A program made the translations under genes and the position numbers. The notes beneath the pieces are model-generated. The model was given only the letters and a program-made list of their open reading frames with translations. It did not search any database and was not told the DNA's origin. From Lojkania enalia (Eukaryota > Ascomycota > Dothideomycetes > Pleosporales): a stretch of 64,000 nt of DNA. Positions 22,640 to 34,918 of this stretch are shown here, in pieces. The stretch is taken from positions 159,509 through 223,508 of the forward strand of contig ML986623.1 in the NCBI GenBank assembly GCA_010094045.1, read 5' to 3'. Numbering within the stretch: position 1 is the first letter of the stretch; every line of letters begins with the position of its first letter.

Positions 22640-23130
22640 ATACCTCCCCTTTGTTGTTTAACTCTAAGTAGATACTATTATACTAATCGTATAGACTATT
22701 CGGGTAAAATAATTATATTCTATTCCTAGTATTCTCGTAAGGGGTTAACTTATAAGGTAGATAAGAAGGAAACATCTAAAAAGTTATATTGTTTAGAGTA
22801 CTTTTATACTAGTATATATTTATTATACGATGCGGATTATAATACTTAGATTGCTTATATATTTTAGTCCCGTAATACTAGTTCGTTCCTAATTCTTTCT
22901 AATAGTAAAGCGGGATGCTGAAGTTGCGAAGCTGGAGGAGGAGATCTGTCTAGCCTAGAAGGAGTTAGAACAACTTTTTAATAAAGTAGTAGTAGCTTGC
23001 GTAAAGATTTAGCGCCTTTATAAGGTTTATAAATAAGTAAAGTATAGGTAGGCGGAGGGTTATAAACGTACGTAGGAGTAACTTAAGAAGAAGGAGGAGG
23101 CTAATTATAAGGCGGGTCTTCTTTCTAAGG
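22640..23130 (+). pseudogene. Antisense coiled-coil frame in the 3' region of C2
   Basis: The better-preserved copy of the plus-strand frame seen in C1. From 22905 it reads VKRDAEVAKLEEEICLAQ, then KELEQLFNKVVVACVKIQR, YKQVKYRQAEGYKRTQ and a Lys/Glu-rich end, about 75 codons with stops only at Gln-type positions. The sequence is strongly helical with coiled-coil spacing. The upstream part to about 22640 is uncertain. Conservation of the frame in two copies supports real coding in the ancestor. Function unknown. Confidence 0.58.
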
Positions 23131-23199
23131 TAAAGTCGCCTCCTATAATACAGCTAATATTATTTAATCCTACTACTCTATCTCTAGATTTTCTTTATA

Positions 23200-26100
23200 A
23201 ATTTAGGTTTTATAATATACTTATAATACTATAAGGCTAAGATTTTCTTCTAGCTTTTAGGTATTATTCTATAAGTTCCCGTGTTTATCCGTTCCTAACT
23301 ATTTTATTAGATAGTATTATTTACTATTTTATATCTTATATCTTATTATTTTCTTAACTTTCTATTCCTAACCTTCTCTGTACGTATCTATATTATATAC
23401 TACTAGTTCGGCATTCTAAGGTGCCTTTTCTATAAGCGTGATATAGAAGGTTAGGTGGATTTTTATAGTTGTAGATAATTTAAGTTAATAGTTTACGGGT
23501 AACGTCTATTCTTTAATCTTATATAGTCCGATTTTAATATAGTCTAGTTTACTACTTAGTCGTTTACTTTAAATATTTCGTCTTAGTAGCTAGACTTTTT
23601 CTCTCTTCTTAAAGTAAGGTGGTTGTTTACATTTCTTATTATAGTATTTCTTTATAGTATATTATAGGAACTAGAGATCTTTCTTTAGTAAGTCTTACGT
23701 TTATTAAATAATCTCAACTTATTTTTATACTTAGAGTGCCTATAATACTACTTTAATCGGAGTATTATATATTTTTAGTTTATACTTATAGTTTACTATA
23801 AATAGTAATACTCCGGTTATACTATATATAGTACTATTATACGCGAGTTACACTATTAGTAGTAGTATTACCCAATTATTTTATCTATAGTTAAAGTAGT
23901 ACTATAGATATTATTCTACTGTTTAGTTTATTTATTCTATCTATCTATCTATTTATAGGTAAAATGCTGTAGATATTTTATATTTAATTTCTAGTAAGTT
24001 TATAATTATCTACTAAAACTTTAAAATAAACTTAGTATCTTAATCTATAATTATCTTCTAGGGTACTCTATACTATACTACAATCTATTTTAGGAAGATG
24101 TTTACAACTTATTCTACTAGTAATACTTTATTATAGGGGATAAAGTAGGTGTACTTTATAAGTCTATCTATAATTATTATAATAGAGTTATATACTTCTT
24201 CCTTAGGGTAGTTTTTTAACTTTAGTAGCTTAACGATAAAGTCTATAGTAATTTCTATCTATAGTCTAGTAGGTGTTTCTAGGTTTTATAATAGTCTATA
24301 GGGTATATATCTATTAGATTTATTTTGTTAGTAGTCTATATATTCTCGTAACGTATTTTTTACCTATTCCCTTACTTTAAGAAAGTAGAATCCCCTAAGG
24401 ATTTATTCTAGCGTTTTTTCTATTCCTTAGTATCTATAGGTAGGAGCTTTATAAAATTGCCTAATAAATTCTTTTCTAATTTTAGCTAGTATATAGATTT
24501 AATTATAGACGTATAGTAGTCTATCTATCTATTCTAGTTCTTGTTCTTAGAGTTCTTCGGGTATCCTGTCTATTACTAATCTAATTAGTATTATCTAGCT
24601 TACTTCTTTAGTAATAGTTGTTACTACGAGTTATAGGTAATTATATATTATACTTCCGTTTTATTATCTTCTTAGTAGTATAGCTATAGTTTCTTTCTCT
24701 TACTTATATCCTAATAGTCTACTTAGTACGTCTACTCTTTAGTTCTATTTTCTGCTAATATAGATAATCTTAAAGTTAAATATAGCTAGTTCTTATAACT
24801 ATCTAACCTGTCTAGGGGTAAGAGTTTTAATAGTAAAGAAGGTAGTAAGGTTCTTATAATTGTAATAGACTTTAGTTTACTATTTTACTCCTTACAGGTA
24901 TATACGCCATTCTTTAAAGCATGCTATAATAGCTAGGAGTTCTTGGTCGTATATATTATAGTTTATCTCTACTAGTATAAGTTTTCGTAAGTAATATATT
25001 ACTAGATATCGTTTTCTATTATAGATTTATATAAGGATTCCAGCTATTCTCGTTTCTAATACGTCGGTTTCTATAAGAGCTTTCTTTTCTAGATTATAGA
25101 GTTTCAGTACCGGTTCCTGCTAAAATTATTTCTTAACTTCTTAGAAGGCCTTTTCTTATTCGTTTCCCTATATAAAGGTAACATCTTTCTTTAATAGTTA
25201 AGTTAGGGGTATAGTTATATCGCTCTAATTATTAATAAAGGTTCAACAGAAGTTATAAAATCCTATAAAGGATTAGATATCTTTAACTAACTTTAAGATT
25301 AGCTAGTTTCTAATTACTACTAATTTATTTAGGTTTATTTATAGTTGCCCTAGTTCGATAATAAATCCTAAATAGTCTATTTTTATAGTATAGAATTTAT
25401 ACTTTCTTACTTTAAGGTACAGTTTTACTACTTATAATATACGTAGTACTTATTCAACATATTTCTTATATTCCTATTTTATTTTTAAATATACGAGAAT
25501 ATTGTCTAAATATACTATATAGAATTATCTAAGGTAGAGTCTTAGTACCTTATTAATTTGTTTTTAGAAGGTGGCTAGTGCGTTAGTAAGTCTAAATAGT
25601 ATAACTAGGTATTTAAAGAGTCCCCTTTTTATTCTAAATACTATTTTCTATTCGTCTCCTTCTTTAATACAGATTTAATAATACGCGTTCTAGATGTCTA
25701 ATTTTATAAAGATGGTAGCTTCTCTTAATTAGTTTCTTAAATCACGAATAAATAGTAAAGGATATTAATTCTTAATTGTAATATTATTAAGGGTGTAATA
25801 ATCGATATACATTTATAGGTTAGTTATTTCCTTCTTATCTACGAAGAGTATAGGGTGTGCTGCTAGTAAGTTTAATTCTCTAATTATTCCCTTCTTCAGG
25901 TGTTCGTCTACGTATTATTCTAGAGCCTCTATTTCCCTTAGTATTAGGCTGTATATTAGTCTATATCCGGGTTCTTTCTCTAGTTATAATTTGATTTTAT
26001 AATCGTGTTCTCTGTGTTTAGGTAGGTATTATAGTAGTTCTTAGAGCTGTTTTATTAAATGTTAGTATTCCTTAAATATACTATATAATACGTTTCCTAT

Positions 26101-26500
26101 TAGGAATAATTCTTTTACTACTTCTTTTACTATTACAGCGAGTTATTCCTTAATTAGTTAACTAGAGTTTTTAAGGATAATTCGTCCCGTTTACTAATTT
26201 ATCTAAGGGTTTTCTTTTCTCAACTATAGAATTCCTAGGATAATATTATAGTTGGTAATCTCTACAATTTAGAATATTTATTCTTATTAGGTTGCTCCTA
26301 GAATTTTAAACTCTCCTAGTTCTATAGTATATATAACTTTCTTCTAGAAATCTTTCCCTTCTATAATTTAAATTATATAAGGTCGTTCTAGTTATATTAT
26401 AAGTATTCCTTTTCTAGTAATATAATTACTAGCTATAAAATTTTTTGTTACTCTACTATTAATAAGTATATATACTCTATAGCTGTAATACCGTCCGGGT
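23200..26500 (-). pseudogene. Gypsy-C2 pol: integrase, RNase H, reverse transcriptase, protease
   Basis: Collinear with C1 pol. The polymerase box lies at about 25490-25520 on the reverse strand and reads YLDNILVYL, the second Asp turned to Asn. Protease lies at about 26160-26500, reverse transcriptase and RNase H at about 24780-26150 and integrase at about 23200-24780. Every domain has TAA or TAG interruptions. Confidence 0.82.
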
Positions 26501-27539
26501 GTTATAAGGTAGTATTCTCCTATATTCCTATATAATTAAGTTATCTTAGGCTAGTAGGCTATTACTTCTTTTATAGATATATATTTCGGGTATTTCTATT
26601 CTAGGTATTTATATTATAGTCTTCCTCTAATATATACTTTAGGTAATAGAGGTTTAAATTTGAGTACTATATAGTTTTAAGTTTATTTAGTAACTTCCTA
26701 TTCTATTATAGCTTCTTACTTTATAGGGTTTTCTAATACTTCGTCTTCGTTTAGTTGTCTTAGCTATACGCCTATATTTTCCTTTTTTCTCTAGTAGGCC
26801 TTATACTATTATTTAATATACGATATCCATGCTATTTCGAAATATACTAGATAGTATTAGTTTATATAGGGGTTATCGTCTTCTCTAACTTAGTAGTCCT
26901 ATTCTTATTTATATTATAATGCTTTTAGTATCTAGTATTTTACTGGTACTTCGTTTTATAAGAAGGCTACTACTTTCTGTACTATATACGCAGCCTTATT
27001 CTAATCTATTATACTAAGGTATTCTTCTACTACTTTCGTAGTTTCTATCTATTTTTAGAAATGTAAGAAGTAGATTTCCCTAGGATAGGTATTTTACCAT
27101 TCTTCGTAAACGTTAATAATATCTTATCCTAGTCCGTTCTTATTATAGAATTTTATAGGTAGCTCGTCTTATAGAGTAGCTATAAGAGCCGGTATTCCCT
27201 ATTTATACTCGATTATTCCTTGTTGGTACGTAGAATATACTTTAGGTGCTGGCTTAGATATTAGTACTCTAGTAGTAGCTTCTTCTATTTATAAAGGGGT
27301 ATTTATTTCTTTATCCTTATTAGGTGTTTTCTAAACCTCTTCTAGCTATCTTTTTATACGTTCCTATATTACTGTAAGTTGCGTTTTCTTTTAAAGCTAA
27401 TATCCTATAGTTTCTTTAAGTTGTTAGTATATTTAATACTTATCTTCGTTATAGAAGGACTAATATAAGGTTCCGTATTCTATAGTTGCGGCTAGTTTTT
27501 CTTTACCTGCTTCTTACGGTTTGTCTTCCGTAGGCCAGT

Positions 27540-28560
27540 TTCTTTTTTCTTTCTTTTTACTTTAACATTTCTTTACTATATATTCTAGTTTTTAACAATT
27601 GTAATACTTAATATCTTTTTTCTAAGTCTTCTTTTCCTAAGTTACCTGTAACTTAAGCTTCTTTTCTCTAGTAGTACTTAGATCTATAGGTCCGCCCGCG
27701 TCGGTAACTTTTACTAAAAAGTATACCCTTTAGTAGTACGCTTATCTTTTCTTATTTTTAAACTAGTATAGTTTATTATCAATTCTTTTTACTAGTTAAA
27801 AGTATAATGCTAAGTCCTGTAGTTGTTCTATATATATTATTACTCTTCTTATTTCTATTTTCAATCCTCTATAGAACTTTACTATTATATTATAGTCGTC
27901 CTATATAACTTTATTCGAGAACTGTTAAAAGCTCGATATATATAAGGTAACAGATTCTAGTTAAACTAGATTATAGAGTCTATCTTCTACTGCTTATACT
28001 TCGTTAATGTCTCTAAACGCTAGTTTAAGTTTCTATTAGAAGTATACTAGGCTTATAAATATTACCTTAGTTTTACTCTTCTAGTATTCCTCCGCGTAGT
28101 TCTTAAAATCTATTAGAAAGAACTAGAACTAGTCAAGTAGTTTACCCGTTAAATATACTCCTATAAATAGTACTTTCTTATTCTTATATTAAATAATATT
28201 AAGGTTAGCGTTAATATAGATCTTTACTACTACTAGGAACCCTTTAAGCTTAGACCTAGTTCCGTCGAATTTGTCGAGTAGTACTAGTTTAATTTATTAT
28301 TAGTAATATATTATTAGTAGTACTCTTTTAACTTATTCGAGTTTTTGGATAATTCCTGTAAGTTCTATCCCTTATTTACTATTAACTATTCCTTATATTC
28401 CTTTAAGACTTTTAAGAAAGCTGTCCTAAGTTTCCTTTAGACTTCTTATCTGTTTATCTACTAAAACTAGCTATTCCTGTTATTATACTAGTTTATTCTA
28501 TATTCTTATAAATATAGTTATTATACCTGCCTCTAAAGAAGTAGCTTTACTAGCTAATTC
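27540..28560 (-). pseudogene. Gypsy-C2 Gag with CCHC zinc knuckle
   Basis: Same structure as in C1: a Retrotrans_gag-type domain at about 27840-28330 and the knuckle at 27565-27606, which reads YYNCQKLEYIVKKC, so only the second and fourth ligands remain. It starts just inside the 5' LTR (28673). Broken by stops. Confidence 0.8.
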
Positions 28561-28673
28561 CGACATTCTGCTTGCGTGAGTTTCCTATATTACTTACCGA
28601 AGGTATCTCTTTCCTTATAACTAGGGTAGTCTAACTGGTCTTACTTCTTCTAGCTTTACGAGGGTAGTTAAAG

Positions 28674-29042
28674 TATAATAGCCCTTCTAATTAGCCTAGT
28701 ATAGGGCGGGGTAATAACTAAGAGTAATCACGTGCTATAAAGTATATTATTCTTATAGGCTTATAATAGAAGTGCATAAGTAGGGTGTGTAAAGGATATT
28801 TAAGTTAATTATAAAGAGCTATAAAGATTAGAGTTGTAAAGTTGTTAAATATAATTTAGTTCTCTTATTATTTTCCTACTCAGTTATTTAGTTAACTGAA
28901 CTACTAAGTATACTTAGTTACTTAGTTAGCTAAGCTACTAAGCACGTTACGTACCTTATACTAGCCTTATTTTTCTAGCTATATAGAGTCCCAGATCTTA
29001 ATCGGGTCTAGTATAGGGGTTCTAGTAAGAATACCTATAATA
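28674..29042 (-). repeat. 5' LTR of Gypsy-C2
   Basis: 369 bp; keeps CACGTGC and ACGTTACGTACC where the other LTRs have TpA, so this copy is the closest to the unmutated LTR. Confidence 0.92.
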
Positions 29043-29134
29043 TTATATTAGTCTTATTCTTCCAGCTATATAGAGTTCTAGATCTTAATTAGGTCTAGTA
29101 TAGGGGTTCTTATAGAGATATCTATAATATTTAT

Positions 29135-30190
29135 ATAGCTTTATAAATTCGCTATAATCCTCTTAGATTTTTTAAAGTATATTTTTATTCTATAGTTCTT
29201 TATATACTTTTTAAATTATAATAATACCTAGTATCTATTTTATCTTCTTAAGATATTTAGCTATTATAGCTGCTAATACTCTCTATATTAACTGTAGACC
29301 TGAAAGACGCCTTACCCTATACTATCCTACTATCTATTCTATCTTAGATCGACTTTATAGCTTATAAACTATCTCTTACTACTAATCTACTCTAGAATTA
29401 TATTTAGCTAGCTAGTCTATATCTAGTAATATATTAAATTTTCCTAGGTTTATAATATTAATACTTCTTATATTAATATATCCTATAATATTAAACGCTC
29501 ACTCCTTAATTTCTATTAATACAACTCCTCCACTATAGTCTATTAGCTTATTATCTACTAGGTATATTATATAAGGTACTACTTTTTCTCTTTACTCTAT
29601 ATTATTCTTATAAACCTATTATACTAATATAAATATATCTAAAACTCTACTATTAAATAGTATTCTAAGCTTTCTTCTATTAAATTTTACTTAGAGTACT
29701 ATATATAAAGGTACTATACTAATAACCTTTCTAACAGCTTTCCTACCTAGTTTTTTAGTATAGCTATCGCTTTAGAGGCTACTTAGTTTTTTAACTAAAA
29801 TGGGAAGAACTCTACCTTCTCCTTCTCTCTCTTATATAGTAGATATCTATCTATATATTATACCTTATCTATAGTTTTTAGATATAAGCGGCCTTTACTT
29901 ATTTACTATATATCTTATACTTCTATTCTAAAAAATACTATTACTATTTAATTAGTCGGTACTCTTTATTTAATTCTTACTATTTAAATACTTTAAATAT
30001 ATTTTAGTAGTACTAGTATTTAACTATATATTATTTCTAGTTTAAAACTTTATATTTACCTCTATTATCTTATAAGCTATAATATTAAGTTATCCTCTAA
30101 CGTTTTCCTATATCTCTCTTACCTCTAAAACTATTTTTCTTAGCTCTTTAACTTCTATAATAATTTTACTAAGCCGGTATAGATACTATA
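29135..30190 (-). pseudogene. Gypsy-B protease region
   Basis: The reverse strand reads IIGYINIRSINIINLGKFNILLDID-stop-LAKYNSRVD in two parts near 29380-29540, the retropepsin C-terminal pattern (D-I-L-L-G-x-D-W-L-x-x-x-N). The linker to reverse transcriptase follows and ends EDYSEFIKLY at 29135, where C1 cuts in; the frame resumes at 15403 with LFKYKEYDYK. The upstream catalytic motif was not resolved. Element D interrupts at 30196. Confidence 0.72.
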
Positions 30191-30195
30191 TTCTA

Positions 30196-30365
30196 TAGTA
30201 AGAGGCGAATCTTATCTTAGGGAGGGAGATAAGGAGTTGAACTAGTTAATTAAAGATGGTTAGCGAGCTATATTTATATATATAAAAGAGGGGTATATTA
30301 GCTAATATCTAGCATAATATCCGGCGTAATATCGACCGTAATATCGTACATCGATATCTAATACA
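30196..30365. repeat. Left LTR of element D
   Basis: 170 bp, TAGTAAGAGGCGAATC to ATCTAATACA. Its end has a series of TAATATC-type motifs (30304 to 30346) separated by short GC-containing spacers such as CCGGCG and GACCG. Confidence 0.9.
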
Positions 30366-31090
30366 ACTCAGCAGACTAGCCGAAAATCCCTATAATATAC
30401 CCCTTTAGTTTTAACTATAAAGGAGAAGCTGCGTTAAAAAAAATAAAGGTAGATACTATACTAAAAGAGGTAAATTATATAGAGTAATTAGTAGTAGAGT
30501 TAAATACGCTTGTAGAAATATTAATTTAGATTACCCCCTAAGATTCTTATTAGTAATCGATTTATTTAGCTGATAGAAATTCCTAAGATTCGATTCTAGC
30601 TAAAATTAGTAAGGTAAAAACCTTTTACTACTACTCTATTTCTAATCCGGCGACTAATAGTACTAATAATTCTACTTTAGTAGTCGATTTTATAACCGTA
30701 CGCTAAATTAAAGCTTTTTAATTAATCGGCATCCTAAAAAGTTAAAAATATATAACTATAGGAATTTCGAGTATTAGAATTATTATTAAAAGCTATATTA
30801 GAGGTACTATAGAATAGTAATTACTCTATAGAGTAGTATTAATATAGTAATTTCTAGGGTTCTACTAGTATTATAATAATATTAAGTACGTCTACACGAC
30901 GTTAGAGCGTATAAAAAATACGATCTAGGCTATATTAGGGAGAGTAGGTTCTAGTCAATAGATTTTAACCTCTTTAAGAGGTATACTTAGATCTATATAT
31001 TCCTATACCCTTAGCTAGAAATATACTAGGATATATTAATATAGGAGAATAAAATAGCTTTAAACGTAATATAGTATATTAATAGGCTTA
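30366..31090 (+). pseudogene. Unrecognised frame inside element D
   Basis: Directly after the left LTR the plus strand reads a long frame with TAG/TAA only at Gln- or Trp-like positions: IYPFSFNYKGEAALKKIKVD, then VVELNTLVEILIQITPQDSY, SKVKTFYYYSISNPATNS and LGRVGSS further on. The composition (helical, with Gln-like stops and a Ser/Asn linker) could be a Gag-like structural protein, but no zinc knuckle or known domain was recognised. The frame fades after about 31090. I cannot name the protein. Confidence 0.45.
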
Positions 31091-31160
31091 TAAAATGTAG
31101 AATTTATACGTAATTCTAATAGCTAAGTGCCTAAAGATCGTTGGTAAACGATAAAGATAA

Positions 31161-31176
31161 TAATATCGCGATATTA
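31161..31176. repeat. 16-bp perfect palindrome in element D
   Basis: TAATATCGCGATATTA is its own reverse complement. It uses the same TAATATCG half-site that recurs in both D LTRs, 87 bp before the right LTR. It could be a protein-binding site or just an RIP-shaped inverted repeat. Confidence 0.85.
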
Positions 31177-31262
31177 CAATACTAAATAAAAAGAAGCGAT
31201 ATCGATCGCAATATATAAATTAAGTTACAGCTATTTTAGTACGGTAACCAGGCTTATAACTA

Positions 31263-31432
31263 TAGTAAGAGGCGAATCTTATCTTAGGGAGGGAGATAAG
31301 GAGCTGAACTAGTTAATTAAAAATAGCTAGCAGGCTATATTTATGTATATAAAAAAGGGGTATATTAGCTAATATCCAGCGTAATATCCGGCGTAATATC
31401 GACCGTAATATCGTACGTTAATATCTAATATA
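31263..31432. repeat. Right LTR of element D
   Basis: 170 bp, aligns without gaps to the left LTR, with mostly C/T and G/A differences (ATATCCAGCG against ATATCTAGCA, for example). Confidence 0.9.
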
Positions 31433-32399
31433 TTCTAAGGTAAATTAGATTTCTATAAGTTTAATAGTACCTATTTTCTATATAATCTTCTATCTTATTT
31501 TAAAATAGTAAAATTTTCGATAATAATTATATATCTATTTTTAGCTATACTTCTAACTTTATCTTAATACTTTTATATATTAAATAATTGTTCTAGTAAC
31601 AGCTAGCCTAATCTTTTCTATAGCTGTTCTTATAGGATAGTATATATTTTTCTTTCTTATCTTTTACCTATTTTATAGGGTAGTTTTAGTATATCTTTTA
31701 TATATACTTAAATATTTCTTTATCTATAATTTTTCCTACTAACTTTATAGCGGCTTTTAATATACTTTAGCTATCTTAGAATATTACTTCTTTAAACGGT
31801 ATATTCTAATATTTCTAAAGGTATAGTTTTATCTAATATATTTTATTATAGATCTAATACTTCTTTTACTTTATTCTTTCTAGAATTAATACGCTATTAA
31901 GCCTTAGTATACTTAGTAGATATTCTATATATCTAATAACTACTACTACTCTTCTTAGCTGTAGCTAATAATTACTTTCTTTTTTTACTAAACGGTATAT
32001 TCTATATCTATTATCTATATAATATATCTAGTACTATATTAGTTATTAGTATCTATTAGTAGATTATATAGTTATTATTTAGGCTTTCTTTTTCTTATTT
32101 AGATATTCTTTTATATAGTACCCTTTTTATTTATATAGAAGATACGCTTCCTTCTTAAGCCTTTCTTTCTTAAGATTACTTATTCTTAATTATTAGTAGT
32201 TCTTTCTCTTGTCCTTTTTAACTTTTCTAAGAACTATTAGATTACTATTTTATAGTACTATCTTATTCTCCTTCTTAGTTAGCACGAATATCTGCGGCTA
32301 AGATTATTTTTCTATCTCCTACTCGTATTAATAGTTGTCGATCCTAACTACTAATTCGATTATTTCTAATAGCTCTATTAGCCTTTCTTCTATAATATA

Positions 32400-34241
32400 A
32401 TCTACTACCGAGCGGTTAAAACCACCGAGCGGTTAGTAATCTACTAAAATCTCTACCACCCTATTAATTTTTGTAATATCTCTACAACTACGTAATAGAA
32501 TACGCTTATCTAAAGCTAATATAACTATAGTAAATAAAGCTTTTAAATAAGGTTAATTTAAGTTAAATCTAGCTGCAGTATAGGCGTTTAAAGTTAGCTA
32601 TACTACCCTAAAAGAGCGCTATAATAGGAGACCTTATAGAGTTAATTGCACCCCCAATTCGAAGAATCTTATAGAGCTAGAAGAGAGGTCGATTATAGAC
32701 TATATACTTAATATAGATACGCGTAGGTTTCAGCTTAATCTTAATATACTGTAAGATATAGTTAATAAACTACTTCTTAATTATAGTTAGTAACCTATTA
32801 GTAAAAATTAGTCTAATTATTTTATTTTACGCGTTTTAGAGCTTAAATTACGCGTTAATGAATAATATAACTACTAAAGAGCTTTAAATAAAAATCCTAA
32901 AATTATTTAAAGCTAGTTCTACCTTATATATAATATTAAGGTTAAATATAGTATCTTTAATAAAGATACATATAATTTTAACGAGACTAGCTTCTAAATA
33001 GGTAAAATTAGCCTAAGAATAGTTATTACTAGTACTAAAAGGTAATAAATGCCTAAATCTATCTAGTCTAGTAATATTAAATAGATAATAGTAATTGTAG
33101 TAGTAAATATATATAGCTAGCTAGTTCTACTATTTATTATCTTTAAAAGCGTATAATAATATAATATCTAGTACTAGTTAATTGCGGATAAGCCTTAGTA
33201 GGTTTTATCTATTAGTAAGAAGAGCTAGACGCTTATTAAATACGGGTTTAAGTAGCTTAAGCACTTTAATAAACATACTAAAGCTAGTACTACTAGCGCC
33301 TACTAACTACTTATTATAGACGGCTATAATAGCTATAATTCTATTAAATTTTATAATTATTATAAAGAATATAATATTATTACGCTTTATATACCTCTAT
33401 ACTTATCTTATCTTCTATAGCTACTTAATATAGGCTATTTTAGTCTATTAAAGCGTGTATATAGTAAGGAGATTAAAAGCTTAATTTAGTACTGTATTAA
33501 CTATATAATTAAAGAAGACTTTCTACCTATATTTAAAGCGGCCTTTAATAATACTATTACTAATAAAAATATAGCTGGAGACTTTAAAGGGTCTAGATTA
33601 GTTCTATTTAGTCTAGATTATATTATTTTAAAACTTAATATCTAAGCTTTATAAACCCCAACGCTATTACTTTTAGAACCTACTAAATAGTAGTTATAAA
33701 TACTATATAATTACTTAAAGGTAGAGTACTAGATATAATATATATAACAGCGTATAGAATAATATTAAGATAGCTTACTAACGTTAATACTTAAGGGTCT
33801 TATAAGTCTTATAAAGGGTATTATATCTATAGCACATAGGCAGTCGTTTTTAGAGATAGAGAATAGAGATCTCTAGGCGGTAAATACGATGCTTATAAAG
33901 CGTAAGGAGTGTAAATATAAGGTAATTAAGGGTATAAGTACCATCTCTATATTAGATAGGCTATAATTAGCAAAGTAATAATAAGAAGGCTATTAAATAG
34001 AATAAAAAGGCTTAAATAGTTATAGTTAACTATACTAACTAAGATGCTACGGGTACTATTAGAAGCTAGACTACTATATTAAAACATATAAAATAGCTCT
34101 AATCAAAATACTAAATAGTAAGAATTATATAGATATTACTATATAATTAATTACTTTAATAGCTGTAGAAATATCCTATTTTAAAATTGAAATTAGGTAG
34201 GTTACTAACCGCTCGGTAGTTTTAACCGTTTAGTAGTAGAT
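32400..34241 (+). mobile_element. Pogo/Fot1-like DNA transposon E1 (complete, dead)
   Basis: 1842 bp between TA duplications (32398-32399 and 34242-34243). Terminal inverted repeats of about 48 bp start ATCTACTACCGAGCGGTTAA and carry two CCGAGCGG motifs 17 bp apart (32408 and 32425). The transposase is on the plus strand. It sits inside Gypsy-B gag. A second, truncated copy is E2 at 810-1747. Confidence 0.93.
32640..34140 (+). pseudogene. Pogo E1 DDE transposase
   Basis: The frame reads ELKLRVNEQYNYQRALNKNPK at the end of the DNA-binding part, then YNFNETSFQIG near 32970, KYGFKQLKHF near 33240-33270, LLIIDGYNSYNS near 33312-33345 and LLQLLNIGYFSLLKRVY near 33415-33460. The second catalytic Asp (IIDGYNS) is intact; the first and third are Asn. 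The C-terminus has a coiled region with REI/KE pairs and a YQLRCYGYYQKL-like decayed zinc knuckle near 34040. Interrupted by TAA/TAG. Confidence 0.85.
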
Positions 34242-34918
34242 TATATTAGCTAGATTATTTTTAACTTTATCTTTAAGCCCTTTATAAAAGATTTCTACTA
34301 ATATACTATTATCCTATTCTAGTCTAGTACTAAGTCTCTAAAACTCTATAGTATAATCTATTACTCTTTTAGTTTAGGTTAGCCTTAGTAGCTTTCTTTA
34401 TATTTTCTATTCTATATCTATTTCTCTAAAGATATTTTAAATCTTATTCTTAAATCCTTCCTAACTCTTAAAGAGTTTATCTATAGATTCTCTAGTCTTC
34501 TTTATATTACTTCTATTTTCCAGCTAATTAGCTATAAATAGTTCGGTTTATACTAGTAGTATCTCTTCTATATTTATTATTATAGCTAAGATCTTATTCT
34601 TATTTAGGAAGAAGGTTATACTATTAAACCTAAAGTACAACTCTATTAATATAAGAAAAGGGTTAACGTATTTTTTCTTACTATTAAACTTTCTTAGTAA
34701 AGCTATTTTAGCTTATACTTATTATTTAGCTTTAGCTAGGTCGGTTCTAGCTATAGCTAGCTTATATTACATCTATATAATACAGGTCTCCTATTTCTAT
34801 ACTTTTTATACTATAGTTTCTTCTAGAACTTATAGCTTTTAAGTTATTATAACTTAACTTTATAATATAATAGATATTTTTAGATAGTTCTTATTCTCTT
34901 AATATTAGGTAGTTATTA

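Larger units (their letters stand above)
22169..29042 (-). mobile_element. Gypsy-C copy C2, inserted in the 5' LTR of C1
   Basis: A complete 6874-bp minus-strand element with two 369-bp LTRs (22169-22537 and 28674-29042) and a TTATA duplication (22164-22168 and 29043-29047). It is collinear with C1 from end to end, differing mainly by C/T and G/A changes, so both copies were mutated separately after C2 arrived. Domain order matches C1. A family member has inserted into its own family's LTR, in the same orientation. Confidence 0.94.
15409..29129 (-). mobile_element. Gypsy-C copy C1, holding copy C2
   Basis: A minus-strand Ty3/Gypsy element inserted in Gypsy-B pol with a TTTAT duplication (15404-15408 and 29130-29134). 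The 3' LTR is 15409-15778; the 5' LTR is at 21915-22168 and 29048-29129, split by C2. Net length is about 6.84 kb. In element order: gag with zinc knuckle, protease, reverse transcriptase, RNase H, integrase, then a region with a coiled-coil frame on the opposite strand, polypurine tract and 3' LTR. Confidence 0.93.
21915..29129 (-). repeat. 5' LTR of Gypsy-C1, split by C2
   Basis: LTR sequence at 21915-22168 continues at 29048-29129 after C2. The total is 336 bp against 369-370 bp for the other copies; the shortfall equals about one unit of the internal CTTAGTTACTTAGTTAACT repeat. Confidence 0.88.
30196..31432. mobile_element. Small LTR retroelement D, probably non-autonomous
   Basis: 1237 bp with two 170-bp LTRs (30196-30365 and 31263-31432) and a TTCTA duplication (30191-30195 and 31433-31437). 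The 897-bp interior has no protease, reverse transcriptase or integrase motif, so it would need enzymes supplied in trans, like TRIM- or LARD-type elements. No clear polypurine tract was seen on either strand, leaving orientation open; the only protein-like reading is on the plus strand. It lies inside Gypsy B between gag and protease. Confidence 0.88.
31438..34918 (-). pseudogene. Gypsy-B Gag, split by pogo E1
   Basis: The reverse strand from 34918 shows a Retrotrans_gag-type domain at about 34250-34560: EGFKNKI-stop-NIFREIDIEQK, then RVIDYTIEF and LVEIFYKGLKDKVKN. After pogo E1 (32400-34241) the frame continues, and a CCHC knuckle lies at 32101-32153, reading Y-LL-Y-K-x-KG-Y-YIKE-Y then LNKKKKA, with all three Cys codons turned to Tyr (TAT) and the His turned to Tyr (TAC). 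The remainder to 31438 is the gag-pol linker. Non-functional. Confidence 0.75.
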
